Shown one piece after another: positions 16,341-24,384 of a stretch of 41,212 bases of DNA. The stretch is from Geminocystis sp. M7585_C2015_104. GTDB lineage: Bacteria; Cyanobacteriota; Cyanobacteriia; Cyanobacteriales; Cyanobacteriaceae. The stretch spans positions 1 to 41,212 of the forward strand of contig DVEF01000095.1 of the NCBI GenBank assembly GCA_015295805.1, in the 5' to 3' direction. Within the stretch, counting starts at the first letter, position 1, and each line of letters begins with the position of its first letter. The notes under the pieces were generated by a model. It worked only from the letters and a program-made list of their open reading frames with translations, searched no databases and was not told the DNA's origin. A program made the position numbers and the translations under genes.

Positions 16341-16970
16341 ATGAACAACTTGAATCCTTACGAACAGTTGGGCGTTAGGGAGGATGCTTCCTTCGAGGAA
16401 ATACAACGGGCTCGCAAAAGACTACAAGAGCAGTACAGCAATAACCCCCAGGTTTTAGAGTCCATTGAGATTGCCTATGATGCCATTATTATGCAGAGAC
16501 TGCGTCTGAGACAAGAGGGGAAGATAAAAGTGCCTGATCAGATTCGTTTTCCGGAAAAAATGCAGGAAAATAGGAATATACCCCCTCTTGTTGAACCCAT
16601 TAATGTCCCTAGTTTTCCCGTTTTTTTAAGGGAATTATGGGAGCCTAGTTCTGGCAGAAACCTATTAATAAGCGGCCTAATTTTTCTAGTTTTAATTTAC
16701 TCCGCCTTCTCCTCCGCCACGGGGGAGAATCTCCCGCTTTTTTTGACGGGGGGAGTAGCAGCCTGTCTGGTATTTTTGTTTCTGAAGACCAGGCTTTTTT
16801 GGCGAGCATTCTTCGTCACTTTTATCAGTTTTATTGCCTCTGTTGCCGGAGGTTATTTGTTATTTCACCTAATAGCCAATACGGGCCTTCAGTTAGGCAT
16901 TTCGGCGGACGCTTTTGCTACATTATTTACCCTGGTAACTATGTGGTTTGTGGGTAATTTTCTCCGCTAA
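16341..16970 (+). CDS. CPP1/DUF3353 J-like membrane protein
   Basis: 209 residues, preceded by a strong AAAGGAGGT ribosome-binding site at 16322-16330. The N-terminal ~60 residues are J-domain-like (N-P-Y-E-Q-L-G-V-R-E-D-A-S-F-E-E-I-Q-R-A-R) but lack the HPD triplet, so Hsp70 stimulation is not expected. About four membrane segments follow from residue ~112 (LLISGLIFLVLIYSAF; F-L-T-G-G-V-A-A-C-L-V-F-L-F-L; F-F-V-T-F-I-S-F-I-A-S; F-A-T-L-F-T-L-V-T-M-W-F-V). This matches the CPP1 (chaperone-like protein of POR1) family, which in plants stabilises protochlorophyllide oxidoreductase and in cyanobacteria is a conserved thylakoid-type protein. The role in this organism is inferred. Confidence 0.88.
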   Translation: MNNLNPYEQLGVREDASFEEIQRARKRLQEQYSNNPQVLESIEIAYDAIIMQRLRLRQEGKIKVPDQIRFPEKMQENRNIPPLVEPINVPSFPVFLRELWEPSSGRNLLISGLIFLVLIYSAFSSATGENLPLFLTGGVAACLVFLFLKTRLFWRAFFVTFISFIASVAGGYLLFHLIANTGLQLGISADAFATLFTLVTMWFVGNFLR

Positions 16971-17006
16971 ATACGCTAAAAACGCCAATATAAATTATCC
17001 CTTTTT

Positions 17007-17804
17007 TTACTGGTGAATAGAACCATCGGGCATGATGGCGCCTTGTAGATTGCAATCTTCAAGGTTAGCCCCCATCAAATTTGCCCCTTGTAAATTGGCC
17101 TTTCTCAAATCTGCATGAGAAAGATTGGCATATGTTAAAGAGGCGCCCATCAGATTCACTTTCCTTAAGTCCGCACTAGTAAAATTGACATAACTAAGAT
17201 TTGCCTCTGCCAAATTGGCCCGTTGTAGTTTTGATTTTTCCAGGTTACTTCCTTTCAAATCCGCTTGATAAAAATTGGCTCTTTTGAGATTGGCATTGAC
17301 GATATTGGCTTTTACCATTCTACTCCCCACGAAAGAGGCCCTGGCAAAATTACTCCTATTTTTCTTCTCTTCCCCACTGAGGTTAGCAAGGGTTAAATCT
17401 GCATGTTCAAAGTTAGCTTTCCTAAAATTACCCCCTCTCAAATCCGCCCTAACCAGTTGGCTGAAGGAAAGATTTGCCCTTTCCAGATGGCTATTTCTTA
17501 AATTGCTACCCCTGAGATTACTCCCAATTAAAGTTGCCCTCCTTAAGTTAACTCCTGCTAAGTCTAGGTGTTTTAACTTAGCTTTGTTCAAATTGGCTCG
17601 AGACAGGTTTTTTCTTCCCAAAGATAGTCTCTTGTCGTTAAAATTATAGGCGGAAAAATCACATTTCACACATCTATTGCTTACTTTTATTTTTTCCACA
17701 TCCCCCCTGTCATAAGCCAGAGCAGGGTAGGCATTTCTTGCATTTATAAATAGGAAGATTATCAAGAGTAATAACGCCGTTGTTTTCTTCACTTTTACCT
17801 CCAT
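17007..17804 (-). CDS. Exported pentapeptide-repeat protein
   Basis: 265 residues. The N-terminus is a signal peptide or anchor (K-K-T-T-A-L-L-L-L-I-I-F-L-F-I-N-A). After C-V-K-C-D-F-S come about 40 tandem A(D/N)Lxx pentapeptides (for example A-N-L-N-K-A-K-L, A-D-L-R-K-A-N-L-Q-G-A-N-L-M-G-A-N-L) running to the C-terminus with one charged interruption (G-E-E-K-K-N-R-S). Such repeats form a right-handed quadrilateral beta-helix. Exported members are common in cyanobacteria (lumenal or periplasmic), and their functions are mostly unknown. The C-x2-C pair ahead of the repeats is typical of the N-cap. It is divergent from recF. Confidence 0.88.
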   Translation of the reverse strand: MEVKVKKTTALLLLIIFLFINARNAYPALAYDRGDVEKIKVSNRCVKCDFSAYNFNDKRLSLGRKNLSRANLNKAKLKHLDLAGVNLRRATLIGSNLRGSNLRNSHLERANLSFSQLVRADLRGGNFRKANFEHADLTLANLSGEEKKNRSNFARASFVGSRMVKANIVNANLKRANFYQADLKGSNLEKSKLQRANLAEANLSYVNFTSADLRKVNLMGASLTYANLSHADLRKANLQGANLMGANLEDCNLQGAIMPDGSIHQ

Positions 17805-17928
17805 AATATATTTTTTGAAATTCTCTATTTTCTGTCTCTTATATCACACTTTTCTCAGACAATTTTATCATTTAACAAAAATTAACATATACTGGATTAG
17901 AGACTGGCTAGAAACTTTTGTGCAGGGA

Positions 17929-19050
17929 ATGTTTCTGAGGAGATTGAATTTAAGTCACTTCCGGAATTACAGAGATGCGGAATTGTCTTTAGATAGTAGA
18001 AAGGTGATAATTGTAGGGGATAATGCCCAGGGAAAATCTAACCTATTAGAGGGGATACAATTCTTATCAACTCTCAAGAGTTATCGCACCAGCCGGGAGC
18101 AAGATTTAGTTTATAATCAACAAGGTAATGCTGAAATTGGTGCGGACATTATTCGCCATCATGGAGATTATAATTTGGGGATAAGAATTCCCGTAAAAGG
18201 GAAAAGAGAATTATGGGTAAACGGGCAAAGACTGTCACGGCATATCGATTTTTTGGGAATAGTGAATACGGTGTTGTTTTCCAGTCTTGACACAGATTTG
18301 GTTAGAAACGCGCCGGAATACAGAAGAGAGTGGCTCGACAACTTGCTGTTACAATTAGAGCCAATATACACTGCTATTCTGAGAGAGTATAACCAGGTAA
18401 TAAAACAGAGAAATAGTCTTTTGAGATTGTGGAGAAATAGAGGCATAACTAACTCGGAGATGTTGGAAATGAGAATATGGGAAGAGAAGTTAGCGGAAAA
18501 TGCTTGCCGGGTTATGAGGAGGAGAAAAAGGGCGATAGAAAGACTAAAACCCCTGGCCCAACTCTGGCACAATAAATTGAGTGATGAGAAAGAAAAGCTG
18601 GAAATAATATACCAACCAAATGTAGAATTTGAGGAGGAAGAGGAGGTGGAGAAAATAAGGGGTAGAATAAGAGAAAAATTAGAGATGAAAAGAAATACAG
18701 AAATTCAATTTGGCGCAACTTTAGTAGGGGTGCACCGGGACGACATTGGCTTTTTTATCAATGGGAAAAGTGTCAGACATTATGGCTCTAGTGGACAACA
18801 AAGAACTCTAGTGTTAGCCTTGAAACTGGGGGAAATACAACTGATTGAACAAGTGGTGGGGGAAACACCATTATTACTGTTAGACGATGTGATGGCCGAG
18901 TTAGATTTGCAACGCCAAAACAACTTATTACACTGTCTTGGCAGCCGTTTTCAAACCTTTATAACCACTACCCATCTCAACCATTTCTGTGACTCCATAA
19001 TACAAGATGCACAAATTGTCAAGGTTGAACAGGGGCGTTTATTATACTAG
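17929..19050 (+). CDS. recF: DNA replication/repair protein RecF
   Basis: 373 residues from the ATG encoding M-F-L-R-R-L-N-L, chosen because it fits the usual RecF N-terminus and GCAGGGA lies just upstream; the open frame extends 38 codons further without family similarity. The ABC-type ATPase parts are a Walker A G-D-N-A-Q-G-K-S-N (30-38), a signature S-S-G-Q-Q-R-T-L near 286 and a Walker B P-L-L-L-L-D-D-V-M-A-E-L-D. RecF loads RecA at single-strand gaps with RecO and RecR; neither is nearby, nor are dnaA or dnaN, so the classical dnaA-dnaN-recF order is broken, as is usual in cyanobacteria. Confidence 0.95.
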   Translation: MFLRRLNLSHFRNYRDAELSLDSRKVIIVGDNAQGKSNLLEGIQFLSTLKSYRTSREQDLVYNQQGNAEIGADIIRHHGDYNLGIRIPVKGKRELWVNGQRLSRHIDFLGIVNTVLFSSLDTDLVRNAPEYRREWLDNLLLQLEPIYTAILREYNQVIKQRNSLLRLWRNRGITNSEMLEMRIWEEKLAENACRVMRRRKRAIERLKPLAQLWHNKLSDEKEKLEIIYQPNVEFEEEEEVEKIRGRIREKLEMKRNTEIQFGATLVGVHRDDIGFFINGKSVRHYGSSGQQRTLVLALKLGEIQLIEQVVGETPLLLLDDVMAELDLQRQNNLLHCLGSRFQTFITTTHLNHFCDSIIQDAQIVKVEQGRLLY

Positions 19051-19257
19051 TGGGGATGAAAGTGTTTTTATGTCATGGAGGTCTATTCTACAGGGTTATA
19101 TTCGCCTTATGCTCTAAACTGTAAGACAAGTGTATCTCATTACACCCCAAGGGGAACGTCTTATAAAATATGGGCAAGAGGGAATAACAGAAACACAGAT
19201 TGGGCAGTTTTATTCTGCAGTGCAGTTGCCTTAGTGACGTGAGGGGGGTTAGGAAAA

Positions 19258-20295
19258 ATGCATTCCAGGCAACCAGAATCTGAATCCCAACCTTTGGAGG
19301 AGGTATTAGCAGGGGAAGAGGAAGAAAAACAGACTCCTATGAGTAGCTATAATCCCAAAAATTGTTTGATTCTGGCAGTGGATGACAATTTGTTGAGTAG
19401 GGCTCTGTTGGAGAACATTTTACAGGCAGAGGGGTACAGGACTAAAATAATGGCGGACAGCGAAGAGGTGTTGGTGTATCTAGAGTATCATAATCCCGAC
19501 CTAATTTTGTTGGATTTAGTAATGCCAAAAATTGACGGTTTAAGGCTATGTAGACAGATAAAAAGTAATCCAAAGTGCAAGGATATACCCATAATTTTCA
19601 TCACCGCTAGTGAAGAGAAAGAAAACCTCCTTCAGGCCTTTAAGATTGGTGCGGTGGATTATATAACAAAGCCTTTTCACCCTCAGGAATTGTTGGCGAG
19701 AGTGAGAACCCATTTAGACCTAAAATTTACCAGGGATGAGTTGAGAAAGGCCCTCAGGGAGTTAGAGAAGTTAGCCACCACTGATGAGTTAACCGGGGTA
19801 GCCAATCGTCGCCACTTTAGCAGCATAGCTGAGAGAGAATTTAACCTAGCAAAAAGACAAAAAAGACATTTTTCAATTCTGGTTTTAGATATTGACTTTT
19901 TCAAAAAAATAAACGACACCTATGGACATGCAGCCGGGGATTATGTAATCAAGTCAGTGGCCTGTTACTGTAACCAAACCATAAGGAAAGAGGATATACT
20001 AGCCCGTTGGGGAGGGGAGGAGTTTATTATCCTCTTGCCGGAGACCGCGTTACAAGACGCAGTACGGACTGCCTGTCGCCTGCGGGAGGGGATTGCCAAT
20101 CTAAATTTAGAATTTGACTCTCATCCCATCGCGGTGACGGTTAGTATAGGCGTGTCCTATTTTCATGAAGCAGATGCCAGTCTAAATGATACCATCATCA
20201 GGGGCGACCAAGCCTTGTATAGGGCAAAGAATCTTGGCCGCAACGTGGTGGTAGACGAGAATGGGATTCCCTACAAACGTTGGTACGGGGATTAG
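19258..20295 (+). CDS. REC-GGDEF response regulator, diguanylate cyclase
   Basis: 345 residues. An acidic N-terminal tail (~30 residues) precedes a receiver domain with V-D-D-N at 41-44, phosphoacceptor D86 (L-L-D-L-V-M-P) and the K of T-K-P-F-H. A GGDEF domain follows from ~165 (L-A-T-T-D-E-L-T-G-V-A-N-R-R) with the active-site G-G-E-E-F at 252-256. An R-K-E-D lies exactly five residues ahead of it, the position of the RxxD product-inhibition site. It should make cyclic di-GMP from two GTP when phosphorylated, with feedback control. No kinase gene is adjacent. Its ATG follows a G-rich GAGGGGGGTTAGG ribosome-binding region. Cyclic di-GMP in cyanobacteria governs motility, sessility and cellulose. 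Confidence 0.92.
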   Translation: MHSRQPESESQPLEEVLAGEEEEKQTPMSSYNPKNCLILAVDDNLLSRALLENILQAEGYRTKIMADSEEVLVYLEYHNPDLILLDLVMPKIDGLRLCRQIKSNPKCKDIPIIFITASEEKENLLQAFKIGAVDYITKPFHPQELLARVRTHLDLKFTRDELRKALRELEKLATTDELTGVANRRHFSSIAEREFNLAKRQKRHFSILVLDIDFFKKINDTYGHAAGDYVIKSVACYCNQTIRKEDILARWGGEEFIILLPETALQDAVRTACRLREGIANLNLEFDSHPIAVTVSIGVSYFHEADASLNDTIIRGDQALYRAKNLGRNVVVDENGIPYKRWYGD

Positions 20296-20332
20296 AGCAC
20301 AGGGGGACGTCACTGGCTCTTGTAAGAGCTTA

Positions 20333-20854
20333 CTAAACATCCGCACTATCGTTGCCCATGTCAATGTCCAGAAAATTTGTTTTTTCCCCGTAAAAAAGGG
20401 ACAATTTTTCCTTGAGACGGTGATAGGTGTCCCAGTCGGATTTTCTTTCAGCTTCCTTCATCCCCATAAAAAGATACTTGAAAGCCTCCTCACGGGCCTC
20501 CAGATAGCGGTGTTGACGCCATTTTAGGATAAAGAGACAGCCGGCATACATATCCATGAAGACATAGGCTTCCTCGGGGCGTGTCTCCATGGCCTTTTTT
20601 AGCCACTGATGGGCTGCATTATACTGCTCCAGGTGGAAACGAATGATGCCAATGAAGTAGAGACAGAGGAATTTTTCCCTTGAATCGTCTGCCAGTAGTT
20701 TTTCGAGGCGGATGAATTCCCGGGCAAACTGGTTTAGTTTTCTCCTGTTTACTACTCGTGGCGGATTGTCTTCCGAAAGGCAATCGGAGGTGAAGTACCT
20801 GTGTACTAACCGGTGGAACAACTCCCGGTTTGCCTGTTGAGATAAACTGACCAT
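20333..20854 (-). CDS. TPR-like helical protein, unknown function
   Basis: 173 residues, all helical in appearance, with no signal peptide. One recognisable tetratricopeptide-type repeat (L-Y-F-I-G-I-I-R-F-H-L-E-Q-Y-N-A-A-H-Q-W-L) continues into the next helix (A-M-E-T-R-P-E-E-A-Y). A second degenerate repeat follows (H-R-Y-L-E-A-R-E-E-A-F-K-Y). The N-terminus begins V-S-L-S-Q-Q-A-N-R-E-L-F-H-R-L-V. Probably a protein-interaction adaptor. It is convergent with the diguanylate cyclase gene with only 37 bases between stops, and divergent from cimA. Confidence 0.65.
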   Translation of the reverse strand: MVSLSQQANRELFHRLVHRYFTSDCLSEDNPPRVVNRRKLNQFAREFIRLEKLLADDSREKFLCLYFIGIIRFHLEQYNAAHQWLKKAMETRPEEAYVFMDMYAGCLFILKWRQHRYLEAREEAFKYLFMGMKEAERKSDWDTYHRLKEKLSLFYGEKTNFLDIDMGNDSADV

Positions 20855-20966
20855 GCTAATTGTTTAATTCGGTTTTATTCATTCTAACCCATTTGCCAGT
20901 CTAGAAGAAAATCAGAAGGGAGTTTTAAGTTAAGATAAATTATGAGACGACACAGTTGAGGGGGCG

Positions 20967-22601
20967 ATGAGGGAAAAAAGAATTTGGGTATATGACACAA
21001 CCCTGAGAGATGGCGCCCAGAGGGAGGGAATAGCACTGTCTTTGACGGATAAACTCAAAATTGTGCGCAAATTGGACGAAATGGGCATTCCCTTCATCGA
21101 GGGGGGATGGCCAGGTGCCAATCCCAAGGATGTGGAGTTGTTTCGGCAGTTGCGAGTCACGCCCCCGAAGAAAGCGGAAGTGGTAGCCTTCTGTGCTACT
21201 CGTCGTCCGGGAAACAAGTGCGAACAGGATTCCCTCCTACAGGCCATTTTGGAGGCCGAAACCAGATGGGTGACTGTTTTTGGTAAGTCCTGGGACCTCC
21301 ATGTTACTCAGGGACTACAGACAAGTTTAGAAGAGAACCTGGCGATGATCCAGGAAACCATTGCTTTTTTTAGACAAAGGGGGCGCCAGGTGATATACGA
21401 TGCGGAACACTGGTTTGACGGTTATAAGGCCAATCCGGACTACGCCTTAGCCACCTTAAGGGCCGCCATAGCCGGTGGAGCCCAATGGCTAGTATTTTGT
21501 GATACCAATGGCGGCTGTCTTCCCCACGAAGTTTCTTCTATCATCAGTGAGGTTGTGGCCAAACTCTCCTCGGATTTGACCCACAATATAGGACTAGGTA
21601 TTCATACTCATAACGATAGTGGAACGGCAGTGGCCAACGCCCTGGCGGCGGTGTTGGCAGGGGTGACAATGGTACAGGGGACCATTAACGGCTATGGGGA
21701 AAGATGTGGCAATGCCGACTTGTGTACCCTGATACCCAATCTACAATTGAAATTGGGGTATAAATGTTTGGAGGACGAGCAACTACAAAAGTTGACGGCA
21801 ACCAGCCGTTATGTGAGTGAGATTGCAAACCTAGCCCCGGATGACCATGCGCCCTTTGTGGGGAAGTCAGCCTTTGCCCATAAGGGGGGCGTCCACGTGT
21901 CCGCAGTACTCCGTAACCCTGTGACTTACGAACATATTGAACCAGAAAGGGTGGGCAATGCAAGAAGGATAGTGATTTCCGAGCAGGCAGGCCAAAGTAA
22001 CGTAATCTCCAAGGTGAGGGAACTGGGTTTGAATCTGGACAAACAAGACCCGCGGCTGAGGGAAATATTGCAGAAATTGAAGGATTTGGAATATGAAGGG
22101 TACCAGTTTGAAGGGGCTGAGGCAAGTTTTGATTTGTTAATTCTCTCCTGTGTGGGACTGAGAAAGAAATTCTTCACCATCAAGGGATTTCAAGTCCACT
22201 GTGACTTGTTGGCCCCAGAGGATAACTCTTCTTTTAGCCATTCCCTAGCCACCGTCAAGGTATTGGTGGACGGACAGGAGTTATTAGAAGTGGCAGAAGG
22301 CAATGGGCCAGTGTCAGCCCTGGATCATGCCCTGAGAAAGGCTCTTATGCAGTTTTATCCGGAAATAGGCCAGTTCCACCTCACCGACTATAAAGTCCGC
22401 ATACTAGACGGATCAGCCGGAACTTCTGCAAAAACAAGGGTTTTGGTGGAATTCAGTAACGGCGAACAGAGTTGGACCACCGTGGGGGTTTCTACTAACA
22501 TAATCACTGCTTCTTATCAGGCGGTGGTAGAAGGGATTGAATATGGTCTATTGCTCTCCCATGGGACAATCAATAACCCTGGCAAACAGCTTGCTCTGTA
22601 A
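20967..22601 (+). CDS. cimA: (R)-citramalate synthase
   Basis: 544 residues. Pyruvate plus acetyl-CoA gives citramalate, the first step of a threonine-independent route to 2-oxobutyrate and isoleucine, which many cyanobacteria use. The DRE-TIM barrel starts V-Y-D-T-T-L-R-D-G-A-Q-R-E-G and has G-I-H-T-H-N-D-S-G-T-A-V-A-N and the N-G-Y-G-E-R-C-G-N-A-D-L block. The C-terminal ~130 residues are a LeuA-type regulatory dimer domain (V-L-V-D-G-Q-E-L-L-E-V-A-E-G-N-G-P-V-S-A-L-D-H-A-L), the usual seat of isoleucine feedback. Length and the R-D-G-A-Q-R-E-G variant separate it from 2-isopropylmalate synthase. GAGGGGGCG precedes the ATG. Confidence 0.92.
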   Translation: MREKRIWVYDTTLRDGAQREGIALSLTDKLKIVRKLDEMGIPFIEGGWPGANPKDVELFRQLRVTPPKKAEVVAFCATRRPGNKCEQDSLLQAILEAETRWVTVFGKSWDLHVTQGLQTSLEENLAMIQETIAFFRQRGRQVIYDAEHWFDGYKANPDYALATLRAAIAGGAQWLVFCDTNGGCLPHEVSSIISEVVAKLSSDLTHNIGLGIHTHNDSGTAVANALAAVLAGVTMVQGTINGYGERCGNADLCTLIPNLQLKLGYKCLEDEQLQKLTATSRYVSEIANLAPDDHAPFVGKSAFAHKGGVHVSAVLRNPVTYEHIEPERVGNARRIVISEQAGQSNVISKVRELGLNLDKQDPRLREILQKLKDLEYEGYQFEGAEASFDLLILSCVGLRKKFFTIKGFQVHCDLLAPEDNSSFSHSLATVKVLVDGQELLEVAEGNGPVSALDHALRKALMQFYPEIGQFHLTDYKVRILDGSAGTSAKTRVLVEFSNGEQSWTTVGVSTNIITASYQAVVEGIEYGLLLSHGTINNPGKQLAL

Positions 22602-22660
22602 TACTTTGTGACACTGAGATCCGGTTTTCCTCCGTTGTATTGTTATTATTTTTCTGAACT

Positions 22661-24301
22661 ATGACCTCTTTACCTGAATGCACTAGACACAGACTACAAC
22701 GTCTACCCCTTATACCCCATGTGTGGGAGGGTGGTCGTCTTCCTGTGGAGGAACTAATGGCCTCCCCCCAACAAGGAGTCTCTGGCCAGAAGAGTGATTG
22801 TATTATATGGTTGGACGGGTCGGAGGGTTTAGTGCGTGCCATGGACATTGTCAAAGCCAGTGTGGGGAAGGAGGCAGTGGTAAGGGCCCTACTAAAAGCT
22901 ATTGAAAACCCCCATAACCCCGCCAAACCTGGACGCCCCAAGAAAATTGTAGTCAAAGACAGGGAGTTGCAGTTCCTTTTACGAGGCGTGTTGCAAAACC
23001 TGGACATAGAAGTAGACTGGAGCCCCCAATTGCCCCTTTTAGACGAACTTTGGCTTAATTTCCAAAATAGTCAATCACAATGCTGTGCCTACATTTCTCC
23101 CGAGTTGTTCAACAGGTTAGGGGAATTAGCCTCCTCCCTCTGGCCATTACAACCCTGGCTACTGTTGTCAGAAGATGAAATCCTCCGGGTCGACATCAAT
23201 CGTTGGCATGTAGACTCTTTATATGTGAGCGTCTTGGGAATGATGGGGGAAGAAAGGGGCATAGTTTTATATCGCACCTTGGATTCTTTAAAACACTTCC
23301 GCCAAAGAATAGCCCATTTGGCATTGGAAAGATACAGTCTACCTCAACAGGAGGAGGATGATGACGAGTTGGAGTCCATTTTCCTACAACAAGACTGTTG
23401 GTTTGTCAATTATAACCCCTCCCAAGAGGAACAAACAAGTACAGTGTGGAGGTCGGACTATCACGGGGAGGAGGTGTCTATAGTTTTTGGCAGCATCCAC
23501 CCCTATGAGGGAATTCGTCCCATTAAGGAGGATGAGGAAATTTTCCCCATCTACGTTGCCCTATCCGCCTTAGCCTCATTTATTGAACAACATGAAGACG
23601 ATTTGGCAGAGGAGACTATTAGACTCATCCGGGAAAAATACCCCATACAATCCCCCGAAGATGACAATTCCACCTGTTGGGTGTCCGTGTCTACTATGCC
23701 CGATTTAACTAGGGAACTAGAACAAATTCTAGATGATGTCCAACAGGACTGTAAACAGGCCTTGGGGGAAGAAGAGGAGGAAGGGGGAAAAAATATAGCC
23801 CTCCAAGAAGACCTAATTCCCGAAGACACTATTGTACTTTTAGAAACAATCCCCAGTTTCCTACTATCTCGTCTCCACAATAACTCTTATACAGATACTA
23901 ATTGTCCTTCTTCGCTGTCCGCCCAAACCCTCGCCTGGATTCACAATCTTGCCGCCAAAACTGACTTCCCCGTAATTATCCTCCAAACCACCAAACCAAA
24001 GGCTAGACAACTGTTATGCCGTCTGGAAGCGGAAAAGGGGATTGTTAAAGTCATTTTCGCCAACGGCGGAGCGTCAGACCATGAGACTTTAGGTGTATTA
24101 CAGACAACCATAGGGAACTTTTACGTCTTTGCCCAGTTTCCTGAACAGGTTTCCTACCCCCTTGGCCGTTGGCAGAAAAGAGTAGCCAAATTCGACGGCT
24201 ATTGCGGCGTGGTGGTGGCTATGGGCGCTAAAGGCTCATCCCGTGGTAATCCCCAGCCCAAAGACTTTTTGTATCTGTTCTACACCCGTGTGGAAAAGTA
24301 G
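22661..24301 (+). CDS. Cyanobacterial protein resembling DUF6930 family
   Basis: 546 residues, soluble, rich in Glu/Asp stretches (for example Q-E-E-D-D-D-E-L-E near 225 and G-E-E-E-E-E-G-G near 370). The first half has I-I-W-L-D-G-S-E-G-L-V-R-A-M-D-I-V and K-A-I-E-N-P-H-N-P-A-K-P-G-R-P-K-K-I-V-V-K-D-R-E-L-Q-F. This fits a family recently catalogued as DUF6930 by my recollection; I cannot verify the number. No catalytic motif is recognised. It starts 59 bases after cimA and ends 83 before acnB, all on the same strand, so the three may be co-transcribed. The gene is conserved-looking, and its role is unknown. Confidence 0.7.
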   Translation: MTSLPECTRHRLQRLPLIPHVWEGGRLPVEELMASPQQGVSGQKSDCIIWLDGSEGLVRAMDIVKASVGKEAVVRALLKAIENPHNPAKPGRPKKIVVKDRELQFLLRGVLQNLDIEVDWSPQLPLLDELWLNFQNSQSQCCAYISPELFNRLGELASSLWPLQPWLLLSEDEILRVDINRWHVDSLYVSVLGMMGEERGIVLYRTLDSLKHFRQRIAHLALERYSLPQQEEDDDELESIFLQQDCWFVNYNPSQEEQTSTVWRSDYHGEEVSIVFGSIHPYEGIRPIKEDEEIFPIYVALSALASFIEQHEDDLAEETIRLIREKYPIQSPEDDNSTCWVSVSTMPDLTRELEQILDDVQQDCKQALGEEEEEGGKNIALQEDLIPEDTIVLLETIPSFLLSRLHNNSYTDTNCPSSLSAQTLAWIHNLAAKTDFPVIILQTTKPKARQLLCRLEAEKGIVKVIFANGGASDHETLGVLQTTIGNFYVFAQFPEQVSYPLGRWQKRVAKFDGYCGVVVAMGAKGSSRGNPQPKDFLYLFYTRVEK

Positions 24302-24384
24302 TGGAAGATGTAGTGTAAGCTCTGGTGTTTGATATTCCTGATATGCTAGAAATATGAAACATACAACAGCTAAACAGAAATAAG

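Noticed and set aside
19121-19165. A hairpin (TAAGAC/GTCTTA with an inner CCCC/GGGG) between recF and the diguanylate cyclase gene
   Set aside because: The stem parts are short and far apart and no T-run follows; not enough to call a riboswitch or terminator.
21685-22125. A 146-codon frame antisense to cimA
   Set aside because: Lies wholly within a well-supported gene and shows no motif.
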